Assembly (NCBI RefSeq): GCF_018812025.1 | Contig: NC_063054.1 | Coordinates: 7,727,082-7,791,081 of the forward strand | DNA from: Megalobrama amblycephala | Lineage: Eukaryota > Chordata > Actinopteri > Cypriniformes > Xenocyprididae | Direction of reading: 5' to 3' | Length of the DNA stretch: 64,000 nt | In this document: in pieces, positions 23,816 to 34,535 of the stretch | Layout of the letters: each line of letters starts with the position of its first letter | Position numbering within the stretch: position 1 is the first letter of the stretch | Program-made: the position numbers and the translations under genes | Notes under the pieces: model-generated | What the model saw: only the letters and a program-made list of their open reading frames with translations | The model's database searches: none | What the model was told of the DNA's origin: nothing

Positions 23816-25023
23816 GGCGGAAGCTACATATTTTACTTCATAACTTGTTAAATATGGATTTTTTTTTTTTTTTACACAAACGCATCACTTCGCTTCAGAA
23901 GGCCTTTATCAACCCTCCGGAGCCGTGTGGAATATGTTTATGATGGATGGATGTGGATAGAGACACTTTCTTCAGCTCATACTCGTTTGGTAGAGCATTA
24001 CTGCCATTATAAAGCTTGGATGCGTCAGGATATTTATTAATATTTCTCAGATTGTCTTTATCAGAAACAAGAAAGTCATATACACCTAGGATGGCTTGAG
24101 GGTGAGTAATATGGAGTTAAAATTGTGCCATAATTAAACAAATCCAGCATTTTGCAAACAAACACAATCTCTTTTGCAAAGGAAAATTCGACTCGCAAAA
24201 AAACAAAGTGATGTGCAAATACACAGGTCAGTTTGAGTGAAAACGCAGATATAGGATGGTTGTAGGATGGTTTGTATTTATTTGTGAAATATGATGTAGG
24301 CTCATTTATTTATATTTGTAAAACATAATTAGGGCTGAAACGATTAGTCGACATTATCGACAACGTCGACAATAAAAAATTGTCGACAAATATTTTGTTG
24401 TCGAATAGTCTCTTGATCTCATACAACCTATTTGAAAGGCCTGCAATACCGCGGTGTAACCAGTGGGGTGCTGTAGCGCAACACTGTAATGCAGTCCTCC
24501 TGGATCCAATCCAATAAAAGAAGTCAGCGCTTTGGACAGCATAGTGCAAACGAAGTCGAACCCGTGAAATGTGGGAGATTAAAATAGCATAAACATAACA
24601 AACATAACGTTTAGTATAACTACAGAATACTGTCATGCAGGGCCACCAACTCTCATTCAAACTCACTGTTCTCACACCACACGTTCATTTTCTCACACAG
24701 TGAAAGATGCATCGCAGAGCAAAGAGGACACAGACAACGCACCGACAGATCAGGTTACTTTTGATATAAAACTAAGTCTAAGCTTTTAAATTCAGTCAAT
24801 ATTACTACGGGATTCAAACAATACTTGTGGTGGTAACGCTGTTTAACGTTGTGTGGCAGATCGCTGTAACACCTCGGTTCAAGCGGCATGTGAACCTATT
24901 CCTCTCTATTACAGCACGAAATAAACATGAATGAACATCAAAAAGTACTTACTGAACTTACTGAAATGAATCCATCTCTATTGTAATCACTTAATCGGAG
25001 TTTTAACCGCAGAAAGAAGTCAA

Positions 25024-25080
25024 TAAATATATATATATATATAATATATATATATATATATTTATATAAAATATAATATG
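25024..25080. repeat. (AT)n microsatellite
   Basis: Interrupted ATATAT tract just before the fourth nested element. Confidence 0.9.
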
Positions 25081-25098
25081 ATATATAATATGTGTGTG

Positions 25099-26580
25099 CA
25101 GGCCCGGATTAAGACAATTGGGCCCTGGGGCTATAGCACCAAGGGCCCCTTTCACAGATGCCACAGGTTACCACAATATTTTTTTTTTTATTTTGTTATT
25201 ATTTTTATATTCAAATCTCATTTTATCAAATCATTTTATATAAGCAAAGCACAATAAATATTCCAGCTATTTAACACATTAAAAACAAAGCATTAACTCC
25301 AGATATGAACTCCAAACAAACAGGTTGCCAAAAGCAGCAAAAACATTTGGCAATTCAGTCATACTTCCTCAATGATTACTTTACATGAATATTTTAAAGA
25401 GATAGTTCACCCAAAAATGAAATTGTCATTACTTACAGGTTACATGTTGGTAACCAGACAGTTGATGGCACCCATACTTCCATAGTAGGAAAAAAGTATT
25501 GTGGCAGGATTTTAATTTTTGGGGAACTATCCCTTTAAGGACAAGGGTCCGCTGATAACTTTAGGATGCGTCACTTTAAGACCTGCACGCGTCCAATTTT
25601 CTCAAGTCACTTCAGACATAACCACTGTGTTTATGTAAACCTTTTGTGTATTTGCAGTATTATAGCGCAATAACGCGAAAGATGAAGTCCAGTAGTCAGG
25701 TGCTGTTGACAGGCTAGTGTGTGTGCAGCTTCGGGTGTATGGGGTCAGAAAAAGCGCATCTCAAACAGCACACGATGACATGTTTAACTGGCAGGGCTTT
25801 AAGCACATGCAAATAAAGAACTTTTGTGATTCGAATAAGTGCAGTGTCCCGTGAGTACAGCTGTGTTAACATGTGATGTGAATGTGTCGAGGTCGAGTTG
25901 TACGGATGGAGGCACCAGAATGAACTGATAGAATGTGCTTCAACGCAAAGTGGAGACGACATTGGTGTTCGTCGAAAAACTAGGAAAGAACGGGATTTTT
26001 ACACGGTGATGATGATGAGAGAAAAACACTGAATTCTGAATCCAAACGGCAATAAAATCAATTGACTCGTCTGTAAATGTTGAAAACACCTACGTTTCAT
26101 GAAACAATTACCATCAGAATAGGGCTTAACTCGTAATAAGAATAATAACTTGCTGAGCTGCTATCTCACCTTCTTCAACGTTAAAGCACGCAATCGGCGA
26201 CGGTGCGGTGGGTGAAGATAATTGTGAGCTGCCGCTGCACGCGGGGTCTTCCACTGGCTCGGGTGTTTTATGTGAACCGAAGTTAGTTAGTTTTGTAATT
26301 TTTGCTGTAAGATTAGCATCCCTTTTCTCCCTTTAGCTTATTTTTCCTTTTTTTTTTTGCGCACCATAACACCAGCGAGGCTGAACAAGCAATAAAGGCC
26401 AATATTTTCTATATAACGCAAAGAGGCATATATGGCGCGAATATATATATATATATCAGGCACATTCCAATATTTTTTCTTGTTATTTTTTTAGACACAA
26501 AAAATATAATCTATTTCCTCCAGCCAATCACGGGCCCCCTCTACCCGCGGCCCTGGGGCTTCAGCCCCATAGCCCTTATA
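25099..26580. mobile_element. Fourth-layer insertion with GC-rich ends
   Basis: The left end starts CAGGCCCGGATTAAGACAAT and continues GGGCCCTGGGGCTATAG. The right end contains GCGGCCCTGGGGCTTCAGCC and CCCATAGCCCTT. TGTGTGTG flanks both sides (25091-25098, 26581-26588), but the area is TG-rich, so this may be chance. The left motif resembles an hAT end known from fish; the right terminus lacks the matching CCGGGCCTG, so it is probably truncated. Confidence 0.5.
25398..25534. mobile_element. Short TTAA MITE (TTCACCC family), fifth layer
   Basis: TTAA at 25394-25397 and 25535-25538 flank 137 bp with ends AGATAGTTCACCCAAAAATG and TTTGGGGAACTATCCCT. It contains CCAGACAGTTGATGGCACCC. It is the smallest intact copy of the family in the window. 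Confidence 0.85.
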
Positions 26581-27082
26581 TGTGTGTGTATGTATGTTGT
26601 TGTTTCATTTTTCAAAAAAAACCCACATAATTACATTATATTTTTTTAACCTGAAGGTTATTGGTCTATTCAGTTGGCTTGAAAATTATTAAAAATACAC
26701 TTTTAAAAGCTGTAGTGATTTCTAGATTTACTAGTTAAAGTACAGTATAACTCAATATTTTAACTAATTGCTTAAGTAGAATAATCGAGCAAAGCTTACT
26801 GATTAATCAGTGCAATAATCGATGATTAGTCGATTAATCGTTCTAATAATCGATAGATTAATCGATTATCAAAATAATCGTTTGTTGCAGCCCTAAACAC
26901 AATACATATATTTGTTACTCATCTGCGTTTTCACTCAAACTGACCTTTGTATTTGCACTTTCTGTTTGTTTGTGAGTCGTGTTTGTTTGCAAAATGCTGG
27001 ATTTGTTTGTTCAATTATGGCACAATTTTAACTCCATAGAGTAAAGCTTGGGGTAATTTTCATTTGAAAGTGAACTAATCCT

Positions 27083-29024
27083 TTAAATAAATGTGTAAAA
27101 TTGAAACAACCGAAACATAACACTGGTCATTTCCGAGTTATTTATTTTTTATTTTTTTATACAGAATCCTTGTGAGCCTTTTAGCCTGTTTTCCAGCCTC
27201 ATGTCCAATCACAGCTCTTGGGTCATTGTTGTCTATCTGCAGCCATAACATCTGCCTGAATGTAAATGGAAAGAAGAGAGATAGGTGGACTGAATCAATA
27301 TAGACAGAAGAAAAGGCACATACATCTACTTTGCCAAGGTTGAGTAGGTCAATATGGCCTTTCCATCACTGAAGAGCAGACACAGGGTGGAGGTAATATA
27401 GGGTAATGCACTTGAGCATCTGTATCTCATATCTAAAGAATCTAACATCACAGAATCATAGAGACAAACATAAGCAGAAACACACACATACTCAAGCAAT
27501 TCTTAAAAGCAAATCTCTTGAGGAGTACCAAACATAGGTTAATGGGTGATCTCTGGGTTAAATGAGTGATCACTGTTAATGGATTCATGCCATTAGCCTG
27601 ACCCTCACCACTTACTGTAGAGTATTTCAAAATATCAGTAAGAGCTGAGGATCCATTCTCATTAATGATTCTTCTGTTTCTTTTCCAGCTTAAAATACAA
27701 GAAAAGGCTGCCGGCAACAGACATGTTCACAGCGAACAGGAAGCTGCAAATTTGTGTGTACTCTTGGGATGAACTCATTAGCGGTTTGTGTCATATCTGA
27801 CACCTTCGCAATATTTGCTGAGGTATAAAAGCAAACTTAATAAATCTCATGCTGCTCATGGCATTTGATCTATATTTGCATTTCTTGTTTTTTTCTCGTT
27901 GTTTTTAATCTGTCTGGGTTTATTTGACTTGAATTAATTTTCATTCTCAGAGCTCAGATTCTCAGTGATTTCCACATGTTTTTGACCCGATGAAGCCTGA
28001 GGTAAAAAAATGTCCTTTAACTTCCTTAATAATTTCATCAACTAAGCCTCGCCTTAAAATCATTACTGACCAATCTTACCCAAGCAACCTTTCTGTCTGT
28101 ATTATTTTCAAACAAGTTTTGTGTTCAAGTCTATGGAAGACTTATGCGTTTGAATAGTATAAAATACAATTTTAAAATAATTAATTGCCGGATCACTCAT
28201 AAGATGCAAATCTTTAAATAAATAATGTAGATTAGACTATTCATCAGATCTCACAGTGCTGTTGATTTACAGGTAGCATCATTCCTGCGTAAGGCGGAAG
28301 GGAGGGAAGGTTGGTCGCCACCAGCTTGAGATCCACGCTGCCATCCAGAAGGGCACTTTCGACAGGCCGGTATTTCCCTGTGACAGGTGACGGAGTGCAT
28401 GATCTGACTGTGCCACATTGAGCCTGGACGTGAGATCAGGGACTTGCTGCAGGTTGGCTTTTCATGGCTGTTTTTAATAAGCACTTACATTCAGTGTCAC
28501 TGAGAACATTAGCATTGAGGCCTCAAGGTTAACCACACTCATGTGAGGGTACTGAAGCATGATAATCAGGATGATTGTGGAGTAATATCATCATTTGCTA
28601 GCCTTCATCGTGTTCCAAATCTACATTACTTTTTTCTTTCGTGGAACACAAAAGAAGAAATGTTGATGAATTTATAATGAAAATGAATGGTGATCTGGCC
28701 TGTTGAGCTCCAAAATAACAAATGTAGAATTATAGGAACAAAGCACATAAATAAAGCATGGATTATTGCACAAAATCAAGCCACAAAAACATGACAGTTG
28801 GCCAAGCGTTTTGTTGTGAAAAATCAATACGCAGCTGTTTTAGATGAAAGTGAGATTCATGCGGTTAGAGATCACACTATTAAACAATCCGACTCCATGG
28901 CAAAACAGCAAGGTGGCATCGATGGCATCGATCAAAGGTCCTTAACACTTCAGAGTTTGCCTTAGAGATTGTGTATTTTCTGTTGCAACATCTGAAATGT
29001 ACTGTATGTAAATCTGTCTGTTAA
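27083..29024. other. Unannotated stretch with one element fragment
   Basis: No gene recognised. A fragment at about 28610-28690 (CGTGGAACACAAAAGAAGAA) resembles the left part of a TTCACCC-family fold-back. Frames at 27448-27717 and 28251-28484 on the minus strand have no recognisable motif. Confidence 0.4.
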
Positions 29025-29992
29025 AGGTGACATCGAATATTTTTTTTACAAGATGTAATATAAGTCTAAGGTGTCCCCTGAATGTGCCTTTGAAGTTTCA
29101 GCCAAAATACCCCATAGATTTTTTTTAATTATTTTTTTTAACTGCCTATTTTGGGGCATCATTAAATATGAGCCGATTCATGCTGCGGCCCCTTTAAATC
29201 TGGCGCTCCCCCGCCCACGAAGCTCGCGCTTGCCTTTAACAGCATAAACAAAGTTCACACAGCTAATATAACCCTCAAAATAGATCTTTACAAAGTGTTC
29301 GTCATGCATACTGCATGCATACATCGGATTATGTGAGTATTGTATTTATTTGGATGTTTACACATGATTCTGAATGAGTTTGAGGCTGTGCTCCGTGGCT
29401 AATGGCTAATGCTACACTGTTGGAGAGATTTATAAAGAATGAAGTTGTGTTTATGAATTATACAGACTGTAAGTGTTTAATAATGAAAATAACGACGGCT
29501 CTTGTATCCGTGAATACAGTAAGAAACAATGGTAACTTTAACCACATTTAACAGTACATTAGCAACATGCTAACGAAACATTTAGAAAGACAGTTTACAA
29601 ATATCACTAAAAATATCATGATATCATGGATCATGTCAGTTATTATCGCTCCATCTGCCATTTTTCGCTATTGTTCTTGCTTGCTTACCTAGTCTGATGA
29701 TTCAGCTGTGCAGATCCAGACGTTAATACTGGCTGCCCTTGTGTAATGCATTGAACATGGGCTGGCATATGCAAATATTGGGGGTGTACATATTAATGAT
29801 CCCGACTGTTATGTAACAATTCTGTGTTATGTTGAGTTTCGACTGTTCTTCGGAGGTCTTTTGAACAAATGAGATTTATATAAGAAGGAGGAAACAATGG
29901 AGTTTAAGACTCACTGTATGTCATTTCCATGTACTGAACTCTTGTTATTCAACTATGTCAAAATAAATTCAATTTTTAATTCTAGGGCACCT
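29025..29992. mobile_element. TTAA-flanked non-autonomous element, copy 2
   Basis: TTAA at 29021-29024 and 29993-29996. The right end GGGCACCTT and the whole interior correspond to the element at 4303-5246, with small insertions and deletions. The left end reads AAGGTGACATCG, where copy 1 has AAGGTGCCG. No coding capacity. Confidence 0.85.
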
Positions 29993-29996
29993 TTAA

Positions 29997-30555
29997 AGAA
30001 ATTTCGAAATGGCGTTTCAATTATAGACTATGGAAGTTTGTTTCTGCCACAGAATAAAAAATAATAAATCTCACATTTCTGACTTTTTTTCTCACAATTT
30101 CACATTTATATCTCCCATTTCAGACTGTAATGCACAATTACATGTTTATATATAGCACAATTCTGAGGAAAAGCTAGAATTGTGAGTTTATAAAGATCAC
30201 ATAAATTAATGTAGTTGTGACTAGATTAATGCTTATAGCTATATTAATGCAAGATTAGTGTAGTTGTAACTAAATTTAACTAAATGTAACTAAATCTAAT
30301 CACACATAAGTGAGAACTCTAATGAATGGTTTCTCTAATGAAGGGTTTCACAACCAGAGAATCACAATGGAAATTGTAGGGGGTTTGTAAAACTGTAATA
30401 GAAATGCCAAAGAGTAATTAAATGGATAAAAATGCTTATATTTTAAAGTAAAAATTGTAAAATGAAAACATCCAAAGCATAACCATTTACTTTGATCCTA
30501 TGTAGCCTGTGTACATTCAATTTAGTTAAATGAATTAAAAAATTGAAAATATAGC
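29997..30555. other. AT-rich stretch, no gene seen
   Basis: Contains short TAACTAAAT repeats near 30270-30300 and nothing else recognisable. Confidence 0.5.
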
Positions 30556-30630
30556 TTAAAGGATTAGCTTTACTTACTATTAAGGTGTATATGACTTTCT
30601 TCTTTCTGATGAACACAATCAGAGACATTT

Positions 30631-30986
30631 TAATAAATATTCTGATGCATCCGAGCTTTATAATGGCAGTGAACATGGTTCATGAGTATGAAGCTGAAGG
30701 AAGTGCCTCCATCCACATCCATCCATCATAAACGTACTTCACACGGCTCAGAGGGTTAATAAAGGCTTTCTGAAGTGAAGCGATGCATTTGTGTAAAAAA
30801 AAATGTATTAATAAATATCCTGACGCATCCGAGCTTTATAATGGCAGTAATGCGCTACCAAACGAGTATGAGCTGAAGAAAGTGTCTCCATCCACATCCA
30901 TCCATCATAAACATATTCCACACAGCTCCGGAGGGTTAATAAAGGCCTTCTGAAGCGAAGCGATGCGTTTGTGTAAAAAAAAAAAG
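30631..30986. repeat. 178-bp tandem duplication in the left arm
   Basis: TAATAAATAT followed by GCATCCGAGCTTTATAATGG occurs at about 30631 and again 178 bp later at 30809. Both copies run through CATCCACATCCATCCATCAT and end at a GTGTAAAAAAAA tract. The right arm has a single copy. So the duplication arose after the fold-back formed, or was lost on one side. Confidence 0.85.
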
Positions 30987-31398
30987 AAAAATCCATATTT
31001 AACAAGTTATGAAGTAAAATATCTAGCTTTTGCCAGACCGCCTTCCATATTCAACATACAAAGAAAGTGTAAAACTCTTCCAGTTCAAAAAGCTTACGCT
31101 ACACCTGCTTCCCTATTCAACTTATGGAAAAAGTGTAACTGACGCGACAGCAGTTTACACTTTCTTCGTAAGTTGAATATGGAAGACAGTCTGGCTAGAT
31201 ATTTTACTTTATAACTTGTTAAATATGGATTTTTTTTTTTTTTTTTTTTTACACAAATGGATCACTTTGCTTCAGAAGGCCTTTATTAACTCACCCGGAT
31301 AGGTGTGGAGTATGTTTATTATAGATAGATGCACTTTCTTCAGCTCATACCCGTGACCCCTGTTCACTGCCATTATAAAGCTCGGATACGTCAGGATA

Positions 31399-32888
31399 CA
31401 AACCCGATTCCAAAAAAGTTGGGACATTCTACAAATTGTGAATAAAAAAGGAATGCAATAATTTACAAATCTCATAAACTTATATTTTATTCACAATAGA
31501 ATATAGATAACATATCAGATGTTGAAAGTGAGACATTTTGAAATGTCATGCCAAATATTGGCTCATTTTGGGTTTCATGAGAGCTACACATTCCAAAAAA
31601 GTTGGGACAGGTAGCAATAAGAGGCCGGAAAAGTTAAATGTACATATAAGGAACAGCTGGAGGACCAATTTGCAACTTATTTGGTCAATTGGCAACATGA
31701 TTGGGTATAAAAAGAGTGGCAGTGTCTCTCAGAAGTCAAGATGGGCAATGGGAAAAATAGTGGAGCAATATCAGAAAGGAGTTTCTCAGAGAAAAATTGC
31801 AAAGAGTTTGAAGTTATCATCATCTATAGTGCATAATATCATCCAAAGATTCAGAGAATCTGGAACAATCTCTGTGCGTAAGGGTCAAGGCCGGAAAACA
31901 ATACTGGATGCCCGTGATCTTCGGGCCCTTAGACGGCACTGCATCACATACAGGAATGCTACTGTAATAGAAATCACAACATGGGCTCAGGAATACTTCC
32001 AGAAAACATTGTCGGTGAACACAATGCACCGTGCCGTTCGCCACTGCCGGCTAAAACTCTATAGGTCAAAAAAGAAGCCATATCTAAACATGATCCAGAA
32101 GTGCAGGCGTTTTCTCTGGGCCAAGGCTCATTTAAAATGGACTGTGGCAAAGTGGAAAACTGTTCTGTGGTCAGACGAATCAAAATTTGAAGTTCTTTTT
32201 GGAAAACTGGGACGCCATGTCATCCGGACTAAAGAGGACAAGGACAACCCAAGTTGTTATCAGCGCTCAGTTCAGAAGCCTGCATCTCTGATGGTATGGG
32301 GTTGCATGAGTGCGCGTGGCAGCTTACACATCTGGAAAGGCACCATCAATGCTGAAAGGTATATCCAAGTTCTAGAACAACAGATGCTCCCATCCAGATG
32401 TCGTCTCTTTCAGGGAAGACCTTGCATTTTCCAACATGACAATGCCAGACCACATACTGTATCAATTACAACATCATGGCTGCGTAGAAGGAGGATCCGG
32501 GTACTGAAATGGCCAGCCTGCAGTCCAGTTCTTTCACCCATAGAAAACATTTGGCGTATCATAAAGAGGAAGATGCGGCAAAGAAGACCTAAGACAGTTG
32601 AGCAACTAGAAGCCTGTATTAGACAAGAATGGGACAACATTCCTATTCCTAAACTTGAGCAACTTGTCTCCTCAGTCCCCAGACATTTGCAGACTGTTAT
32701 AAAAAGAAGAGTAGATGCCATGAAATTTAAAATCAACTTAAAATGATACATTTTCTCAGTTTAAACATTTGATATGTCATCTATGTTGTGTTCTGAATAA
32801 AATATTGAAATTTGAAACTTCCACATCATTGCATTCTGTTTTTATTCACAAATTGTACAGTTACCTAATTTTTTTGGTATCGGGTTTG
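31399..32888 (+). mobile_element. Tc1-like transposon with intact transposase frame
   Basis: TA dinucleotides at 31397-31398 and 32889-32890 flank 1,490 bp. The ends CAAACCCGATTCCAAAAAAG and TTTTTTTGGTATCGGGTTTG are inverted copies, and similarity extends about 65 bp (ACAAATTGTGAATAAAAA on both sides). An inner direct repeat of the end, ATTCCAAAAAAGTTGGGACA, lies at about 31591-31610, as in IR/DR-type Tc1 elements. It has landed inside the right arm of a TTAA fold-back. Confidence 0.95.
31538..32746 (+). CDS. Tc1-like transposase, DD34E type, apparently intact
   Basis: Cut-and-paste transposase acting in the nucleus on the inverted ends of its own element. The frame has 402 codons. Helix-turn-helix DNA-binding sequence occupies about residues 71-125 (KIVEQYQKGVSQRKIAKSLK). 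Catalytic residues are visible: D in VLWSDESKFEV, D in IFQHDNARPHT and E in SPVLSPIENIW, with exactly 34 residues between the second D and the E. The residue after SP is V where the family usually has D; this is not a catalytic position. Tc1 transposases are usually about 340 residues. Starting at Met71 (31748, MGKIVEQYQKG) gives 332, so residues 1-70 may be untranslated leader; Met54 (31697) is also possible. No frameshift or stop is seen. Activity is unknown. Confidence 0.92.
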   Translation: MKCHAKYWLILGFMRATHSKKVGTGSNKRPEKLNVHIRNSWRTNLQLIWSIGNMIGYKKSGSVSQKSRWAMGKIVEQYQKGVSQRKIAKSLKLSSSIVHNIIQRFRESGTISVRKGQGRKTILDARDLRALRRHCITYRNATVIEITTWAQEYFQKTLSVNTMHRAVRHCRLKLYRSKKKPYLNMIQKCRRFLWAKAHLKWTVAKWKTVLWSDESKFEVLFGKLGRHVIRTKEDKDNPSCYQRSVQKPASLMVWGCMSARGSLHIWKGTINAERYIQVLEQQMLPSRCRLFQGRPCIFQHDNARPHTVSITTSWLRRRRIRVLKWPACSPVLSPIENIWRIIKRKMRQRRPKTVEQLEACIRQEWDNIPIPKLEQLVSSVPRHLQTVIKRRVDAMKFKINLK

Positions 32889-33009
32889 TATTAATTAAAA
32901 TATCTGCGATTGTGTTCATCAGAAAGAAGGAAGTCAAATACATCTAGGATGGCTTGAGGGTGAGTAAAGCTTGGGCTAATTTCAGTTTGAAAGTGAACTA
33001 ATCCTTTAA

Positions 33010-34531
33010 AATCTCATGGGAAACTTAAAGTAGCCTAAATATCTTTGTTCATAAAATGCCTCTAGGTCTAATGGCTCCATGACCAGTCCTCATCTAAAAC
33101 ATTTTAAAACAAACTGTCAACTTTTTTCCAAGATTTCATAAATGAAACTTAAATACCTTAATTCGTAAAACGCATTCGACTGAGCTCCATTCTCTTCATC
33201 AGCTCTCATTTTAGCTAAATGCTGGCCCATTACTGTCTTCATGAATAACCAAATGAAAAATGCTGAGAGTTTTGGCTGGACCTGTGGAACTCCCAAAGGG
33301 TACAATGATCACTTTTGCCCAGTGAAGGCCAATTTGTATCATAGGAAATCATATTTGTATTTTTTGGGTGGAGGGCTTTGCCGAGGGAAAATCTGAGAGC
33401 ATTTTGAAATGATCCCTATGGTTAACTCTGTGAAAAGTTAAAGCATTAGTGCATCCAGAAATGAAAGTTAAGTCATTGTTTACTAACTCATGTTGTTTCT
33501 AACCTGTAGAAGAAACCTTTTTTAACATTTTGACGAATATCCTGGCCACTCTTTTCCATATTATATATGAGGATTGGAACTGTCAAGTTCTAAAATGCTA
33601 TAAAAATTTTTTTTAAAAAGTGTCCCTACCGATGTTTAAATCAACAATATGTATTTGATCTATCTTGTCTCTTTTTAATTTATTACTGCTGTATAGTAAT
33701 ATGGATTCATGCACTGCTCAAGATGTACACACAGCATGTCAGACAACCAAGCTGCTTTGTCGAAGCTTTTGAAATGTGACATGGTCTACATGGCTTATTG
33801 TAAGACACATTCTAATTATGCTATGTTATTACCGTCTATTTGAAGAGAACTGTCAGCAGCAGGTGTGCAGAGTGAGCAGAACATAATCAAACAGATGACA
33901 GCAGTAGGTCTACATGCCCACGAGATCAGGCAGGCAGATGGTGAATTGTGACTGTACTCCATTTAAAAGCTTTGGAACTGCTGTGAACATGTGCACTTTT
34001 GAATGTGTTCACACCATCAGTTGGCAGCACCTTCTCACTCTCACACCTTGGACACGTTAGAGGGGCAAAAAGACCCAGTCAGCTGTGCATTTTTATTTAA
34101 TGCATCTTTAAAATCAACTGAATCCATAACCGGTCAGAATTTTGTTGAACTGTAATGCGTTTTTAATTAAATATGAATATTCTGTCTTCATTTACTCATC
34201 CTCATGTCATTCCAAACCTGTACTACTTTCTGTCTTCTGTTTCAACTGCTTTTGTTCATATACAATGATAGTCAGTTTGCTCCAAAACAGCATTGGACCT
34301 CAATGACTTTCATTGTATGGACAAAAAGGACTAGAACGTTTTTAAAATATTGACATAAGGTTGATTAAATCATAGAATTTTTAGGTGCCATTGGTTCTCA
34401 CGTGTCTCATGAACAAACATTACTAATGCCAATATCAGTGAAGAGCAGTGAGTGATTTTCTGTTTTTCTTTTGTTGTTTGATTCATATTAACAGCAAAAA
34501 TAGCAGTAGTATATATTACGCTGCTGTCACT
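33010..34531. other. Unannotated stretch with decayed MITE pieces
   Basis: Pieces at about 33430-33560 (GTTTACTAACTCATGTTGTT) and 34180-34330 (CATCCTCATGTCATTCCAAA) look like decayed arms of TTCACCC-family elements, without TTAA edges. Nothing coding was recognised. Confidence 0.4.
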
Positions 34532-34535
34532 TTAA

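Larger units (their letters stand above)
24330..26895. mobile_element. hAT element, third layer of the nest
   Basis: Near-identical octamers AACATAAT (24322-24329) and AACACAAT (26896-26903) flank inverted ends TAGGGCTGAAACGATTAG and ATAATCGTTTGTTGCAGCCCTA-type sequence (last 14 bases TTTGTTGCAGCCCT). Subterminal TCGACAA and ATCGATTA repeats are typical of this hAT group. No transposase motif was found in the frames inside (for example 25714-25962). Its length is inflated by the insertion at about 25099-26580. Confidence 0.87.
24110..27038. mobile_element. Element with perfect inverted ends and 6-bp duplication
   Basis: The hexamer GAGTAA at 24104-24109 is repeated at 27039-27044. The ends TATGGAGTTAAAATTGTGCC and GGCACAATTTTAACTCCATA are perfect inverted copies, and similarity continues inwards for about 140 bp (CCAGCATTTTGCAAACAAAC; GGTCAGTTTGAGTGAAAACG on both sides). 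It has no coding capacity. A 6-bp duplication is unusual among the elements here; the superfamily is not assigned. Its centre is occupied by the hAT at 24330-26895. Confidence 0.88.
23825..27082. mobile_element. Right half of a TTAA fold-back, outermost layer of a nest
   Basis: From TTTACTTCATAACTTGTTAA through CCTCCGGAGCCGTGTGGAAT and GCTTTATAATGG-type blocks (inverted at 23998-24020) it matches the right half of the element at 30560-33005. It resumes after the nested insertion with AAAGCTTGGGGTAATTTTCA and ends at AGTGAACTAATCC before TTAA 27083-27086. The left arm is missing. The interruption from 24110 to 27038 is a later insertion. Confidence 0.8.
30560..33005. mobile_element. TTAA fold-back element interrupted by a Tc1-like transposon
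   Basis: TTAA at 30556-30559 and 33006-33009 flank ends AGGATTAGCTTTACTT and AGTGAACTAATCC. The arms are inverted copies: ATCCATATTTAACAAGTTAT on the left against ATAACTTGTTAAATATGGAT on the right, and GTTGAATA-type blocks near the centre at about 31050 and 31175. The right arm is broken at 31397 by a Tc1-like element and resumes at 32891. The left arm carries a tandem duplication. Confidence 0.87.

Noticed and set aside
25091..26588. TGTGTGTG on both sides as a certain hAT duplication
   Set aside because: The flanks are TG-rich microsatellite, and the two ends are not inverted copies; reported only as a possible insertion.
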